52,004 nucleotides of DNA from Gonapodya prolifera JEL478 (Eukaryota > Monoblepharomycota > Monoblepharidomycetes > Monoblepharidales > Gonapodyaceae), in contig KQ965771.1 of assembly GCA_001574975.1 (NCBI GenBank), positions 305,409 through 357,412 of the forward strand, in the 5' to 3' direction. Shown here one piece after another: positions 11,571-21,789 of this stretch. The first letter of the stretch is position 1. Each line of letters begins with the position of its first letter. The translations under genes and the position numbers were made by a program. The notes below the pieces were generated by a model that was not told where the DNA came from, ran no database searches, and saw only the letters and a program-made list of their open reading frames with translations.

Positions 11571-12439
11571 CTTCCTTCCTTCACTGGGAGAGGCCTCCTC
11601 TGCTCTCCAATGTCTCCCTTACTCCCGATACTATCCACGCAAATCCATCATTCGCTGTCCTCTCTTCTTTTCTTCTTCTGACGCTGCAAGCACTGCCAAG
11701 CAACAATTCTACCATTCGTTACTTGCTTCAGAGAGCCATGCTGACCTTCCGATGGTGACAGTAACATCACATGTCACGGCTTGCTGTACGTAAGCTTGCC
11801 ACGGCAGTCCGAGAAAAATCATTGCTTACATGTGACGACCGAACAATATATTCACAACGTCATACGTGCTATATCCATCTCGACTGGATGCACGGCGGAC
11901 AGGTGCTGGGTAGTTATGATTGTAAAGTGGTGAGTCTTGTTTGGTATGTGCTGTTGCTTTATACCTTTTGGGCGTACGTTGTTCTAATCTTTCTGGGTTG
12001 CTTTAAGTCGTCACTTCCAATGACGTAATATGCATCGACAACGTCAACGTTGTACCAGTAATGAGATTTATGGCATGGCATGACCTACATCCGCTATTCA
12101 TACTTATTTGTAAATCATATTGCGAGGGGCGCTGGCGGGGAGCGCCCCTTGGAGTGGGTTACGTGCGTACTGGAGAGACGGGACTTACCTCACGTGTGGT
12201 CGAGTGTTCTGTGTTGGGTCTCTCCTTCTACGATGTGCCACGTAACGAAGATAAATGCTACGACTAAAGTAGTAATACGCAACTCAGCAACTGTCAGTGG
12301 GCAAGGGGCCGCCCGAAGCCCCTGGCAATATGAAGTTGGCATTCAGACTTCAGAGGCTGATCGATCGTGGTGAAAACGTCATATTTTTCTTTACCAAGAC
12401 GAATCACGTCTAGCTAACCTATGATGTTTGATATTTAAT
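11571..12439. other. Intergenic, no gene recognised
   Basis: No coding-like frame or motif was seen. The F-box fragment to the left and the SDR copy to the right both end at or near its borders, so this is spacer between two degenerate copies. Confidence 0.45.
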
Positions 12440-13445
12440 CTACCACAAGAACTCCTCCGTGTGGAAATCCCAAGGTATGTTCCCACTCTCCGTGCCTGAA
12501 ATTCAAAAACTTCCCTCCCTTCGCCGACCTTGTGGCGCCTTTGATATGTGAAAGCAGGCCTGCTTCAATTTTCACGGGAGCTTTCGGGAGGCCGGATTCC
12601 GTGGCTCCATGATTGCCCCTGCAGTTGTATCGTTAATGAAAGGGGTATGAACAAACACCGACGTGAGAATTTACAACTCAGTCTCAACCCATCCAGGATA
12701 AAGGGCAGTCGCGACGAAGTTCTCTGCTTCGTGCTCCACGTGCAGTGCTTTCACGAGATAGTTGATCGCTGCCTTGGACACGCCACTGAAAAGATTCCGT
12801 GATCGTGACTCGTCATCATTTCACAACTGAGAGGAGTTCAGAAATTTGCCCCACTTGCTACGCCGGCATTCTCATATTCACATAGTTTCCAATGCTTCCC
12901 AATGCGGACGAGATCACCCCAAAGTAAGCTTCGCTTGTCGGGCTCACGAGCAACAGCTGGAACACTGCTTGCCGAAGGACGAGCGGTCCGAGAGTGTTGA
13001 CTTCCAAGTGTTCGCGGAAGTCCTCGATGGGAGTTGTGTCAATTGAGCCAACCGATTTAGCGATACCCTGACAAGGTGCAAGCATACACGAACGGAGTTG
13101 GGTAAGAATTTAGAATAAGTCTTTCACTCAGTCCTTGATCCCGTCAAACGTCAAGTAGCTCACTGCATTAGCGATCACAACATCAAGTCGACCCGACTTA
13201 AACTTGATCGCAGCCACTGCAGCCGCGTTGTCCTCGACATTCCCCGACGTTAGCTTGACGATGTGCAGGTTCGGGTGACTTAACTGGAGGTTGTTGATGA
13301 GAGCCTTGGCATTCAGAGGATCGCGTGCGCCGGCAAACACGGTCGTGTTCGGTTTGTTGATGAGCGCAGTGACCAGTCGAAGCCCCAATGCCCCTGTTCG
13401 CACCGGAAACTGCATGTTGGGGAAGTCATCGGTCTGATAAGGCAC
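12440..13445 (-). pseudogene. Short-chain dehydrogenase/reductase, copy 2, disrupted
   Basis: Paralogue of the copy at 4.3-5.3 kb with the same exon plan: about 13409-13164, 13067-12859, 12785-12675 and 12618-12440. Conserved parts include VFAGARDPLNAKAL, EVNTLGPLVL, the split active site A-Y-G-V-S-K, LVKALHVEHE and PGWVETE. An extra G in a GGGG run near 13383 shifts the frame inside the cofactor loop. A second one-base shift sits just before SGNIPWDFHTEE near 12490. The first exon is not recognisable. Unlike copy 1, it keeps the PGW codon and a single frame through the middle exons. The intron that interrupts the catalytic Tyr codon uses a GC donor (GCAAGT), where copy 1 has GTGAGA. Confidence 0.78.
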
Positions 13446-13688
13446 ACATCTATTTCATGACTCGTGATGCGCCGACGACGACAAAATCTGCAGTGCGGCG
13501 GCAGGCAAAGTCGGTGAGGCAGACGATTTGCAGGCGGTTGGCGTTGCGAGTGTGGGCAGGTCCAAGTCACAGCGCAAAGCTTGGGTCATTCGCACATGGA
13601 GACCGAGCGTTTTCTCTAATACGAGCTGAAACATCAACATCGACAAGCCGAAAAAATCCATGTTCTGACGCGCATCAATCGGTACATC

Positions 13689-15020
13689 TCAGAAACAATC
13701 TTCATATTGTTCAAACTCTGCTTCCTTCCCTACGTCGCCGCATATCTCTCTGAGAACATGTCTAATGCCCCGAGGCACCTCCATTGCTTTGCTCCTCAAG
13801 GTGTCGTAACCAGAAAACACGAAGTTCCGAGCTGAGCTGGTACTGATAATGGCCATCCAGGTTTTGTGAAAGTCTTGAATGGGAGGAAAGTTGGAAGCAC
13901 CAAAGTCAGCAAAGCAAACGTGGAGGCGATAGAGATTTGGAAAGCGTGACACAAAACCGGTCAGGATGGAGGGAGTTGCACCATCCGTGTAGATGTCCTT
14001 TTCTTTGAAAAATGTGACGTCGTTGACCGTCTCACTACGGATCCAGAGGGTGGATATATTCTGTGTTGGAGGGGGGCCATTGAAGGAGAACTCCGGGTGA
14101 TAGTTCCACATCTTTGGCCTGAGAATAATGTCACCAAGGGATTGGAGGTTCGGCAAGTGCGAGACAACCTTGTTGAGGAGGAGCACTTCGTTGGCGTTAT
14201 ACCACAAGCGAAAGGAGGGAACCCCGGTGAGACGTAATTTTGTGATGGAGGAGAGTGTAGCCGAGGGTATAGATGACAAAGATGCAAGGAATGAGGGATG
14301 TATGATTGTTCCAATGTCCAAGGTGGTGAGGTTGGGTACCACTGAAAGTGAGACCCGGAGCTCCGCCGCCTGTGACGCGCCATCATCAGCCTGAACGGTA
14401 AAAGCACCGGCAACGCAAATATGTTTGATAGTTGCGAGCGGCGCCATATCAAGTAGTTGCCACGTTCTGAAGAATGGCCAAGTAACTGACATTCGTGCGA
14501 GGTGCTGTGCGGATGCGATGAAGCTAGCGACGCATCTAGGATTTTTGTACTTGATCCAGTACCCCGAATCGTCCCAAATTGCGCCAAAAACTGCCTGAAC
14601 TCGCTTGGGCTGGCTCTTCCCAACCTTGAAACCAACGTGGAAAGTCCATGCCCTCCGAAGTTCATCGTCGAAGAAGTCAGATCCATCGTCAGTGCCGTTA
14701 TTTTCCTCTAACTCTTGGAAAACCCATTGGGAAACAGCGAGGGTGGCCTCACTCGCAACGAATGTCCGTTTCCCTTCCGCCGGTTGAAGCTGGAACGACG
14801 ATAGCAGCTTCACCCCTCCTACAAGAGAGCCTGGAGAGCCATACCCTGCGTTGCACAATTTGAGAGTCAAGCGGACCGGCAACGCTCCATCACTTCCATT
14901 CGGTATCGACTCGGCAATCCTGTTCCAGCGACGGCATACGCGGGTGACAGAGGAGTAAAAAGTGCGCGGGTCGACGCGGAAGAAGACATCTCGGAGGATT
15001 TCGTCCGGGAGAGCTCGCAT
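13689..15020 (-). CDS. F-box protein with leucine-rich C-terminal region
   Basis: A single open frame of 443 codons from the ATG at 15020. It starts directly with an F-box, MRALPDEILRDVFFRV, followed by VTRVCRRWNRIAE. The remainder contains loosely spaced leucine-rich segments such as NLTTLDIGTIIH, SITKLRLTGV and HLPNLQSLGDIIL, as in fungal F-box/LRR proteins that present substrates to an SCF ubiquitin ligase through Skp1. The frame is open for 16 more codons upstream without an ATG (only GTG), so a spliced 5' exon is possible: an ATG at 15183 heads an exon-like stretch ending at a CCAG. A truncated duplicate of its C-terminus lies at 11.1-11.6 kb. Confidence 0.8.
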   Translation of the reverse strand: MRALPDEILRDVFFRVDPRTFYSSVTRVCRRWNRIAESIPNGSDGALPVRLTLKLCNAGYGSPGSLVGGVKLLSSFQLQPAEGKRTFVASEATLAVSQWVFQELEENNGTDDGSDFFDDELRRAWTFHVGFKVGKSQPKRVQAVFGAIWDDSGYWIKYKNPRCVASFIASAQHLARMSVTWPFFRTWQLLDMAPLATIKHICVAGAFTVQADDGASQAAELRVSLSVVPNLTTLDIGTIIHPSFLASLSSIPSATLSSITKLRLTGVPSFRLWYNANEVLLLNKVVSHLPNLQSLGDIILRPKMWNYHPEFSFNGPPPTQNISTLWIRSETVNDVTFFKEKDIYTDGATPSILTGFVSRFPNLYRLHVCFADFGASNFPPIQDFHKTWMAIISTSSARNFVFSGYDTLRSKAMEVPRGIRHVLREICGDVGKEAEFEQYEDCF

Positions 15021-15283
15021 CGTGCGTGTAGCAGAACGAAGGGGAGCTTTTGATGGTGCTTGGGTCACAAGAAAGTTCTGGAGCTATTTCCTCCGGATGG
15101 AAATCCTCCTTCGGATTCTTGTTCTCCTTGCTAATAGGAAAGGGTTCTTTACACATATCCCATTTGTATGCCGTCGGTTCCACGAAATACGATCGACAAT
15201 TCTCAAAGGTTTGTTCTTTCTTTCAGCGGTCCTCTAGTGAACGCTGACACTCTCTGCTCACAGCATCCACTGTAGACGTCCAC

Positions 15284-16599
15284 GTTGCTATTGACCCGGA
15301 AGAGTGAAATTCCGCAGCAGAAGATTTGCGATCAATCGCGCTCGGAGTTGGGGACGTCCGCTATCTTCAGGGACAATCCCTGGATGCTGCACCATTTCAG
15401 GCATCCAATGGTTGGCCTCCGACTGCCTGATGCACCCGGAGACGAAAAGGAACTTGTCAACACGATTCAGCAGCGGTGAAAAGCGTGCTTCCTTTCGGCA
15501 AGGTCATTTATCAACTGATATTGCTCCCAAAAGATATGTCAATTGCGTGGATTGTTCAACTGGCAAATGCCATGGATGCCAAAGAATTGAATTTCTACGA
15601 GTACACGTTTTGGGAGGATGTCTTGCTTGACATGGTAACGCTCCTGGTATCCACCTTTCATTGGCCTCTTTGTCTAATCTCAGTGATTGTTAAGGAAAAA
15701 TGCTTCAATTCTGAGGAGGCGCAACGCTCGCGCATGCTGGAAAGACCGTCTCGGTCTGCTGGACGTGTCATGCCTTCACATCACGTCACCTCCTTCGGCT
15801 TTGGAGAGTTTTTCAACTGTTCAAGGTGCACTTACACTTTTTCATCCAATCTATGACCCAAAAAGCATTCCTCCACCGTGATCACCTCAAAGCTATTACA
15901 TTCTCACACCTTTTGGGTATTGGCCAAAGTTCTCATCGCTCTAGTTGGACCAGTACTGCTGCAGAGCGTGGAGAAAATGTTCGATCTCGAGGCGCAATTG
16001 CATTGAAAAGCCCCTCCGACAAGACCCCCTCCACTCTCCAGGCATGATAAAAGAGTGAACAACAAGGAGCGTTCGTGTAGACTCCGCATGAAAGTATCCA
16101 ACTACCGGGCGAAAACTTGGAGTCAATATCGTGCACAAATGCAACACAGGTCGTCGCAAGGAAATTGAGATGAAGGTAATGGAGCAACACTCGCTTCCGC
16201 GCGGTGTCGTTTGCATTTTTTTATGACGTTCCAGGGGCTGTCCGGTCCTTCTTCGCGGTGAATGCTCGAATATAATTGGTCTGCAATGATTTCATGCACC
16301 AGTTGTTTGCATCCATAGCCAAGCGACGTTGTCTTAGAATGTGCTTACGTAATGTTAGATTGTAGCACCATCGCGACTCGGTGCATGGACCATCGGTGGA
16401 TTTCGGTGGAAAACCGGAGAACAATGGAAGGAAAAGGAAGACGGCTTAAAGCGTCAGGTCTATTTTAACTAATATTGTAAAATTTATCACAACAAAGGAC
16501 CAGAAGAACGATATGTTGTGAAACGAATCTACTTCTTCGATCTACAAGTTCATACAACTGTCACCGCACGACGTATAGCAAATCTATCATATTCGAAGT
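15284..16599. other. Unresolved region with weak ORFs
   Basis: A plus-strand frame at 15476-15856 (KVIYQLILLPKDM, NFYEYTFWEDVLLDM) reads well up to a GTAACG, and another at 15687-15881 reads well in a different frame (ARACWKDRLGLLDV, SPPSALESF). Together they resemble the body of a degraded F-box-type or leucine-rich protein, but no start, F-box or consistent splice pattern is visible. Minus-strand frames at 15904-16424 show nothing recognisable. Confidence 0.25.
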
Positions 16600-16875
16600 T
16601 CAATCTACCAGGCCAACTCCTCCGTGTGGAAGTCCCAAGGCACATTCCCACTCTTTGTGCTGAAGCATACCGGTCTGGAGCACATCCCGCTCGAACGACT
16701 TTGAAACCTGGCGGAGAGGCCAGAGATGCGACACGCGAAGGCGCCAAAGTATGCGATTCTGCATAATCTCCCCGGATTCGGCGACGGCCGTCGTGGGCGT
16801 CCAGCGATGACTTCCTTGCGGCGATGCGGCGTGGGTGCTGGAGGAGTTGGACGGCTGATTCAGCGACGAAGTCAT
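16600..16875 (-). pseudogene. F-box N-terminal fragment joined to an SDR gene tail
   Basis: From an ATG at 16875 the frame gives a Ser/Pro-rich leader and then an F-box-like helix pair, MQNRILWRLRVSHLWPLRQ and VSKSFERDV. This is similar to the F-box-like ORF at 42.5-43.0 kb (LWPLGRVSRSFKSDV). At about 16668 the DNA changes abruptly to the last coding segment of the SDR family: in another frame it reads FSTKSGNVPWDFHTEELAW and the SDR stop at 16605. The F-box frame runs on to a stop at 16600. This is a chimera of two gene pieces, probably non-functional. Confidence 0.65.
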
Positions 16876-17166
16876 GGGAGAAAGAAGAGGCAGAGTTGAC
16901 GTGCAGAAAGCGAGGGCGGTAGGACGACGGGCAGGGGTCTTCGCCTTTGATTCAAAGTTCGTGGACCACACAAAGGAACCCGCCAAAGTTTTCCACGGAT
17001 CCAACAACCCACAAAGATTTCAATATTTGAGTGCACCCCACCCCGAGCGGGGCGGTGCCTGCCATTGCATACCGCCGCATACACTCGGTCAACATGATAC
17101 CGACTAATGTAATACACAACCTCGCATCCACCGTCAGCCTCCACCGCATCACGACGAACACACAGC

Positions 17167-18148
17167 TTATTTCTTCTCGGCCTCGGCAGCACGTTCGCGC
17201 GCGGCCTTCTCCCGCTTTCCGGACAGGCGGGTGTCGGACCAGGTCTTCGGAGATTGGGGAGGTTAGTAGTTCCTTAGGAATACAGGAGGAAGGCCAAAAG
17301 CTCACCTTACGCAGCCTGAAGAAGGCGGGCAGCTTGTCCTGCACGACGGCGCGGGGGGCCTCGGTCTGGGTCTTGTCGTTGGTAACGGGCAGGATGGGAG
17401 TGGTGAGCTGGGTCGCGGCGGCCACGGCGGCGGCCTGAAAGGTGGGGAGCAATGAGCGCGACGAACGAACAGTGGGGATAAGAATAGAGAACGCACGTCG
17501 GCATCGCCAGCCTTGGGCTTCTTGGCCTTGCGGGGGAACACGACGAGGCGGGTCTTGTAGGCCTGCAGGCGCTCGACGTTGAGGGCAAGGCCTTCCTCGG
17601 AGCGGTTCTTGCGGCGGTGGTCAACGGAGATGCCGATGGAGAGGGCCTCCTTGCGGCGGATGCCGGCGGCCTGCAGGTGCGGGGGTAGGAGATGTGAGCA
17701 CGAGGTGTTTGGAAGAAAATAGAGAAGAAAAGAAGAGGCACGAAGTGAAGAAGGTTGGACGAAAGACTGGCCGTGTGGCTTTCGAGCTTCTTGATTCGGC
17801 TCGATTATGTCGACATTCTGGCCCAAAATCGAATGACCGACAAACACCCTCCACCCCGTGACCTCCTCTCACGGAGCGCCGCTTTCCAAAACCTATGCTC
17901 ACCTTAAGCTCGTCCAAGGTGAAGCCTCGTCCAGCCCTCAGCTTGGTGTTGTACTTGAAGGTCTGACCTCTGACGGCAGGCCTAATCAATCCATCAACGG
18001 GGCGGGGCGCGATGGCGGCAGCCTTGGCGACACGTGCTTGTCTTCTGCGCAGTTTGCGGGCGGGCTGGTCGAACCAGGTCTTGACGCGGCGCTGCCAATC
18101 CTTGCGGAAGTGATTGCCCGGAAGCTGGTTGTTGTGGCGGAAACCCAT
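17167..18148 (-). CDS. RPL13: 60S ribosomal protein L13 (eL13)
   Basis: Four exons, 18148-17903, 17670-17497, 17434-17306 and 17244-17167, give 208 aa, close to the usual ~205-211. The N-terminus [19 protein letters not shown] and the basic stretch [19 protein letters not shown] are diagnostic. They are followed by RGFTLDELK at the first intron, [16 protein letters not shown] in exon 2, a Lys-rich strand, and a charged C-terminal helix ending AAEAEKK. eL13 is a structural protein of the large subunit. It lies head-to-head with uS9, 732 bp apart, which suggests a shared promoter region. All introns are phase 0. Confidence 0.97.
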
Positions 18149-18880
18149 TTTGGATCAGGGCTGAGGAGAGAGTTGAGAGTGATGGGAGAGGAGAGGAGAG
18201 TGGACGGTGGGAGTGGGTGTGTTGAGCGACACAGTGAACGTGGGGAGAAAGCAGGCACATCACCGAGGACAAGAGGCATTCCGAAGAAATCCTAATATTG
18301 CCTCAGCGCATATCGAGTCCTCCAGTGTAGTCGTCGAGTTCCATCAGCGTCCTCCCTTCGTCTTCTTTCCTTCCGATTTACTCTGACCCATCCATCCATC
18401 CATCCCCGCCGCCAGAGCGCCCCGAGTCCACCGTCGCTCCAGTCTCCTGTCCCCACACGTCCACTGCCCGCGTGCGCTCTCCTTCCACCCGTCCTACTCA
18501 CGCTCTCCCTCGCGGTTGCTGAATTGCAAGTGTGACCAAAGCAGACCTTTTTTTTTTCCGAGCCAGAAACACAACATGCTGTTCGTTGGAGTCGATTCCG
18601 ACCAAGTTTTCTCGTCACGAGAAGAGAATATGGCTATTTCTGGTCAAATTTACTCATTCAGGCACTCATTGGACCTTCAGGCGTTTCACCGTGCAAATAA
18701 TGAAAGTGGCGGGCACGACGTCAACTTTGGACCAAGAGAAAAGCTTTTATCTATTGAAAAGTGGAGAGAAGATGCATCCTGCCGTGATGTTGTTTAGAAT
18801 AGTTTTGCAGTGCACACAACAAATCTGGCACACGCAATTCGAGCCTTCGACGCATCCATCCATCCCCCACGATCGCAACC
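18149..18880. promoter_or_regulatory. Shared divergent promoter region of eL13 and uS9
   Basis: 732 bp between the start codons of two ribosomal protein genes pointing away from each other. It contains a CCATCCATCCATCC run near 18390 and a T-tract near 18550. Co-regulation is inferred from the arrangement. No specific factor site was identified with confidence. Confidence 0.5.
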
Positions 18881-20028
18881 ATGGCTGAGTCCGTCCAAAC
18901 TTACGGCAGAAAGGTGATTGTCGACGTGTGGACGGAGACGCAGGTTGGGAGGATGGACGGTCTGGACTGCCTGGGGACTTAGGATGGAAAGGCGGATTGG
19001 GTGGGAGGAAAGGGGAGGAGGCGATATGTGGACCGGGATTGGAGCAGTACGCAATATGGAACGTGGTGGACGAACACGTGTCGGGTGTTCCCGGGAGCAT
19101 CTTGTCGAACATGGAGAGTTGAACTTGTCGCAGCTCGGACCAATCATCGCGCTGGACGTCTTGTCCCATAAATGAAAGAAAACTTCAAATGGAGGGCGTC
19201 ATGGACAATTTGGTTTTCGTTCTCGCGGGATGAACCGGTGTCCTTGGACGTGGACGGAAGTGGAGGGACAACCCACTCACTGGTGTCGTTCACCTTCTAC
19301 TCGTCGTCCCACCGTGACCACTCACTCAACCATCCCCTTCATTATCATCCCAGAAAACCGCCACCGCCGTCGCCCACGTCAAGAAGGGCAAGGGTCTCCT
19401 CCACCTGAACGGAACCCCTCTGCAACTTCTGCAGCCCGAGATCCTGCGCTTCAAGGTCTACGAGCCCGTCCTCCTCCTCGGCAAGGAGCGCTTCGCCGGC
19501 GTCGACATCAGGATCCGCGTCAAGGGCGGTGGGCACACCTCCCAGGTCTACGCCATCAGGCAGGCCCTCGCGAAGGGCATCGTTGCGTACTACCAGAAGT
19601 GTGAGTGTTTGGCGGTGGTGTTGTGTGTGTGTCTGCTACGGATGGTGGAAGTGAGGGTAGGGATCCTTTGGACATGGATCGAGTCGATGGAGTGCACAGC
19701 GAGTCGACTGCACCGGCACCATGTATTTTTGTCGGAACCAGATCAAGCTGGAAAGGAGTACGTCGGTCGACGGAAGCGCTCCCACCACAGAATGATTGGA
19801 CGACTTGCTGAGCCGCGTATCTTATTCTTTCCATTCTCTAAATCTCCACCTCTTCCCCTCTCCACCTCCCCGCGTCATAAAGTCGTCGACGAAGCCTCCA
19901 AAAAAGAAATCCGCGACATCCTCCTCTCCCACGACCGTACCCTCCTCGTCGCCGACCCGCGCCGCGCCGAGCCCAAGAAGTTTGGCGGTCCCGGCGCCCG
20001 TTCCAGGTACCAGAAGTCGTACCGTTAA
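18881..20028 (+). CDS. RPS16: 40S ribosomal protein S16 (uS9)
   Basis: Three exons, 18881-18913, 19354-19600 and 19883-20028, give 141 aa, the normal length for eukaryotic uS9. [11 protein letters not shown] is followed after the first intron by [19 protein letters not shown]. Then come [20 protein letters not shown] and [17 protein letters not shown], and the family's C-terminal tail [11 protein letters not shown], whose terminal Arg reaches the P-site tRNA in the small subunit. The first intron splits off only 11 codons and is 440 nt, and the second is 282 nt. Both are much longer than the other introns here. Confidence 0.97.
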
Positions 20029-20228
20029 GGAGGTGGTGCAGGAGGAGGACCTGGGTTGGCTACGGTGGATTGGTGTTGTGTATATTCGCGGTGGCCAAGT
20101 AGCATTGCGCATGTATGCGGTGGTGTGGGAATCAGAATGCACATATCAGTTTCGAACTTTTGTCCCGTCCATTCCACTTTACGATGTCGCGGGGTACGCT
20201 TGCGTTGCGGAAATGTAAGGGTTGATCC

Positions 20229-20550
20229 ATGGTTGACCCGCGGCAAGTAACTGTCGCAGCACTGTCGCAGGCAGAGGACTGCGCGCCCTTCGAGAAGCTT
20301 TTCAACCAGTCATGCGCAGAGTACTCGTGGCGGACGGGTTTCTGCTGCACCAATGCGACCGACTTTGGGTGCTCTGGGGATGACAGGGTCACTGTGGTCC
20401 GTATCATGTTCATAAACCCCCTCATATGCAACTACAACACGAGATTTGAGGGGCCGATTCCGGACTTATCGGCGCTCACAAAACTCGAAGTTTTGTCTTT
20501 GAGAGGGCATCTGCTGACTAGCGGACAACAGTGCGTCTCTTGCCCCTGCA
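20229..20550 (+). pseudogene. N-terminal fragment of an LRR-SH3 gene
   Basis: The frame carries the cysteine-containing N-cap found in the intact LRR gene at 24.4-26.4 kb: ALSQAEDCAPFEKLF, then a WRTGFCCTNATDF pair of cysteines. One leucine-rich repeat start follows (GPIPDLSALTKLEVLSLRG), then the match stops. There is no signal peptide in front and no further repeats behind. With the two SH3-exon units downstream, this marks a disintegrated third copy of the family. Confidence 0.75.
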
Positions 20551-20899
20551 ACCATTAGAGATTCAATGTTAGCTAAGTATTGGAAGAGAGACTTCCCAAA
20601 TATAGCTGTTAAAGACTACGAATAGTAAACGAATAGAGTCCGCAAAGTCCGCCACCAAAGACAGCGAACGACCCAATTGGGGCGGGTAGCGGTATAATCA
20701 TTTAGCCGGATTTATCCGGCGAGTTGCCGAGCGAGTTGGGAGCAGCCCTCGGACGAGTCAAGCAAGTTACGAGTTACGATTTATATTAGTGAGCAAGCGA
20801 CGAGTTTGGTATTTTACTTGCTCAACTCGCTCATGAGTAGCCTGAATATTCCACTTCTGAAGTTTTCAATTCACTGAGCACGTGTTCTGATTAACACAG

Positions 20900-21195
20900 C
20901 CACCGCACGCCTCCTTTGTCGCACTCGTGGGCGAGAGAAATGCTCATTTGTTCCAGATGGATTTCGCTTCCTTGGGACCGATCCTCCAAGTGGAGCGTGA
21001 CGCAAGTTTAATCCCACGCGCAATCCACCACCTGCTCATCTAATCCCCATTTATGCACCGCAGTTCACTGCGACAGACAAAAATCAGGTTCCTGCAAAGA
21101 AAGGCGACCTCTTCAAAGTGGGCACGGTGCAAAGGAATGGTTGGGTTTGGGGCGCGAGAGTGAATACTGAGGAGTTTGGGAAGTGTTCCGATGTG
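20900..21195 (+). pseudogene. SH3 exon pair remnant, unit 1
   Basis: Two exons of the LRR-SH3 family are recognisable. 20900-21001 reads PPHASFVALVGERN and DFASLGPILQVERD and ends at a GC donor (GCAAG). 21064 to about 21192 reads FTATDKNQVPAKKGDLFKV and GWVWGARVN, the SH3 core with the ALYDF-like start lost but the K-K-G-D and G-W signatures kept. One base is shifted just before the final donor, relative to the intact gene. No LRR or membrane exon is attached. Confidence 0.7.
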
Positions 21196-21498
21196 AGTTT
21201 TGGTTTTCGTCTTGCCTGCATCGCCACTGCTCTTGAAGACTCAAGCCCCGGTCATTTTTAATTTGCGTTTCCAGTGACTGTCTTCGAATGTTTGCGCCGT
21301 GAACGCATGTCTTGTACCATACATGTGCTATGTATAGTGTCGCGTTTAGCGCTCTACTTCCTCTCGATGTTGTTCTTGCGTCACAGAATTGGGAATTGAT
21401 GCGACTCGAAATGCCTCCGGCACTGCCACAACACCGGACTTCTTTTGGCGATCGCAACACGACGGAATAACTTCAAACGAATATTTGACACAATACAG

Positions 21499-21785
21499 CC
21501 TCCGATCCCTTCATTTGTAGCTCTCGTGGGCTCGCAAAACGCGCAAATGGATTTCGCTTCCTTTGGGCCAATTCTTTCAAGTGCAGGGTGAGGTACATAG
21601 GCCAGTGCCGCTCCCATTCCATCTTCGGTTCGTCTGAAGGCTTCATTGTGCACCGCAGTTCACTCCGACAGACACCAGTCAGATTGCCGTTAAGAAAGGA
21701 GATCTCTTAAAAGTACGAGCAGCGATCAGGGATGGTGGGTATGGGACGCGAGAGTGAAAATGGAGGAGCTTGGGAGTGTTCCCAG
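21499..21785 (+). pseudogene. SH3 exon pair remnant, unit 2
   Basis: A second copy of the same two-exon unit about 600 bp downstream. The first exon reads PPIPSFVALVGSQNAQ then DFASFGPIL (21499 to about 21588). The second, from 21659, reads FTPTDTSQIAVKKGDLLKV and is then frameshifted at GATCAGGGATGG before WDARVKMEELGSVP in another frame. It sits in tandem and in the same orientation as unit 1. Confidence 0.68.
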
Positions 21786-21789
21786 GTGA

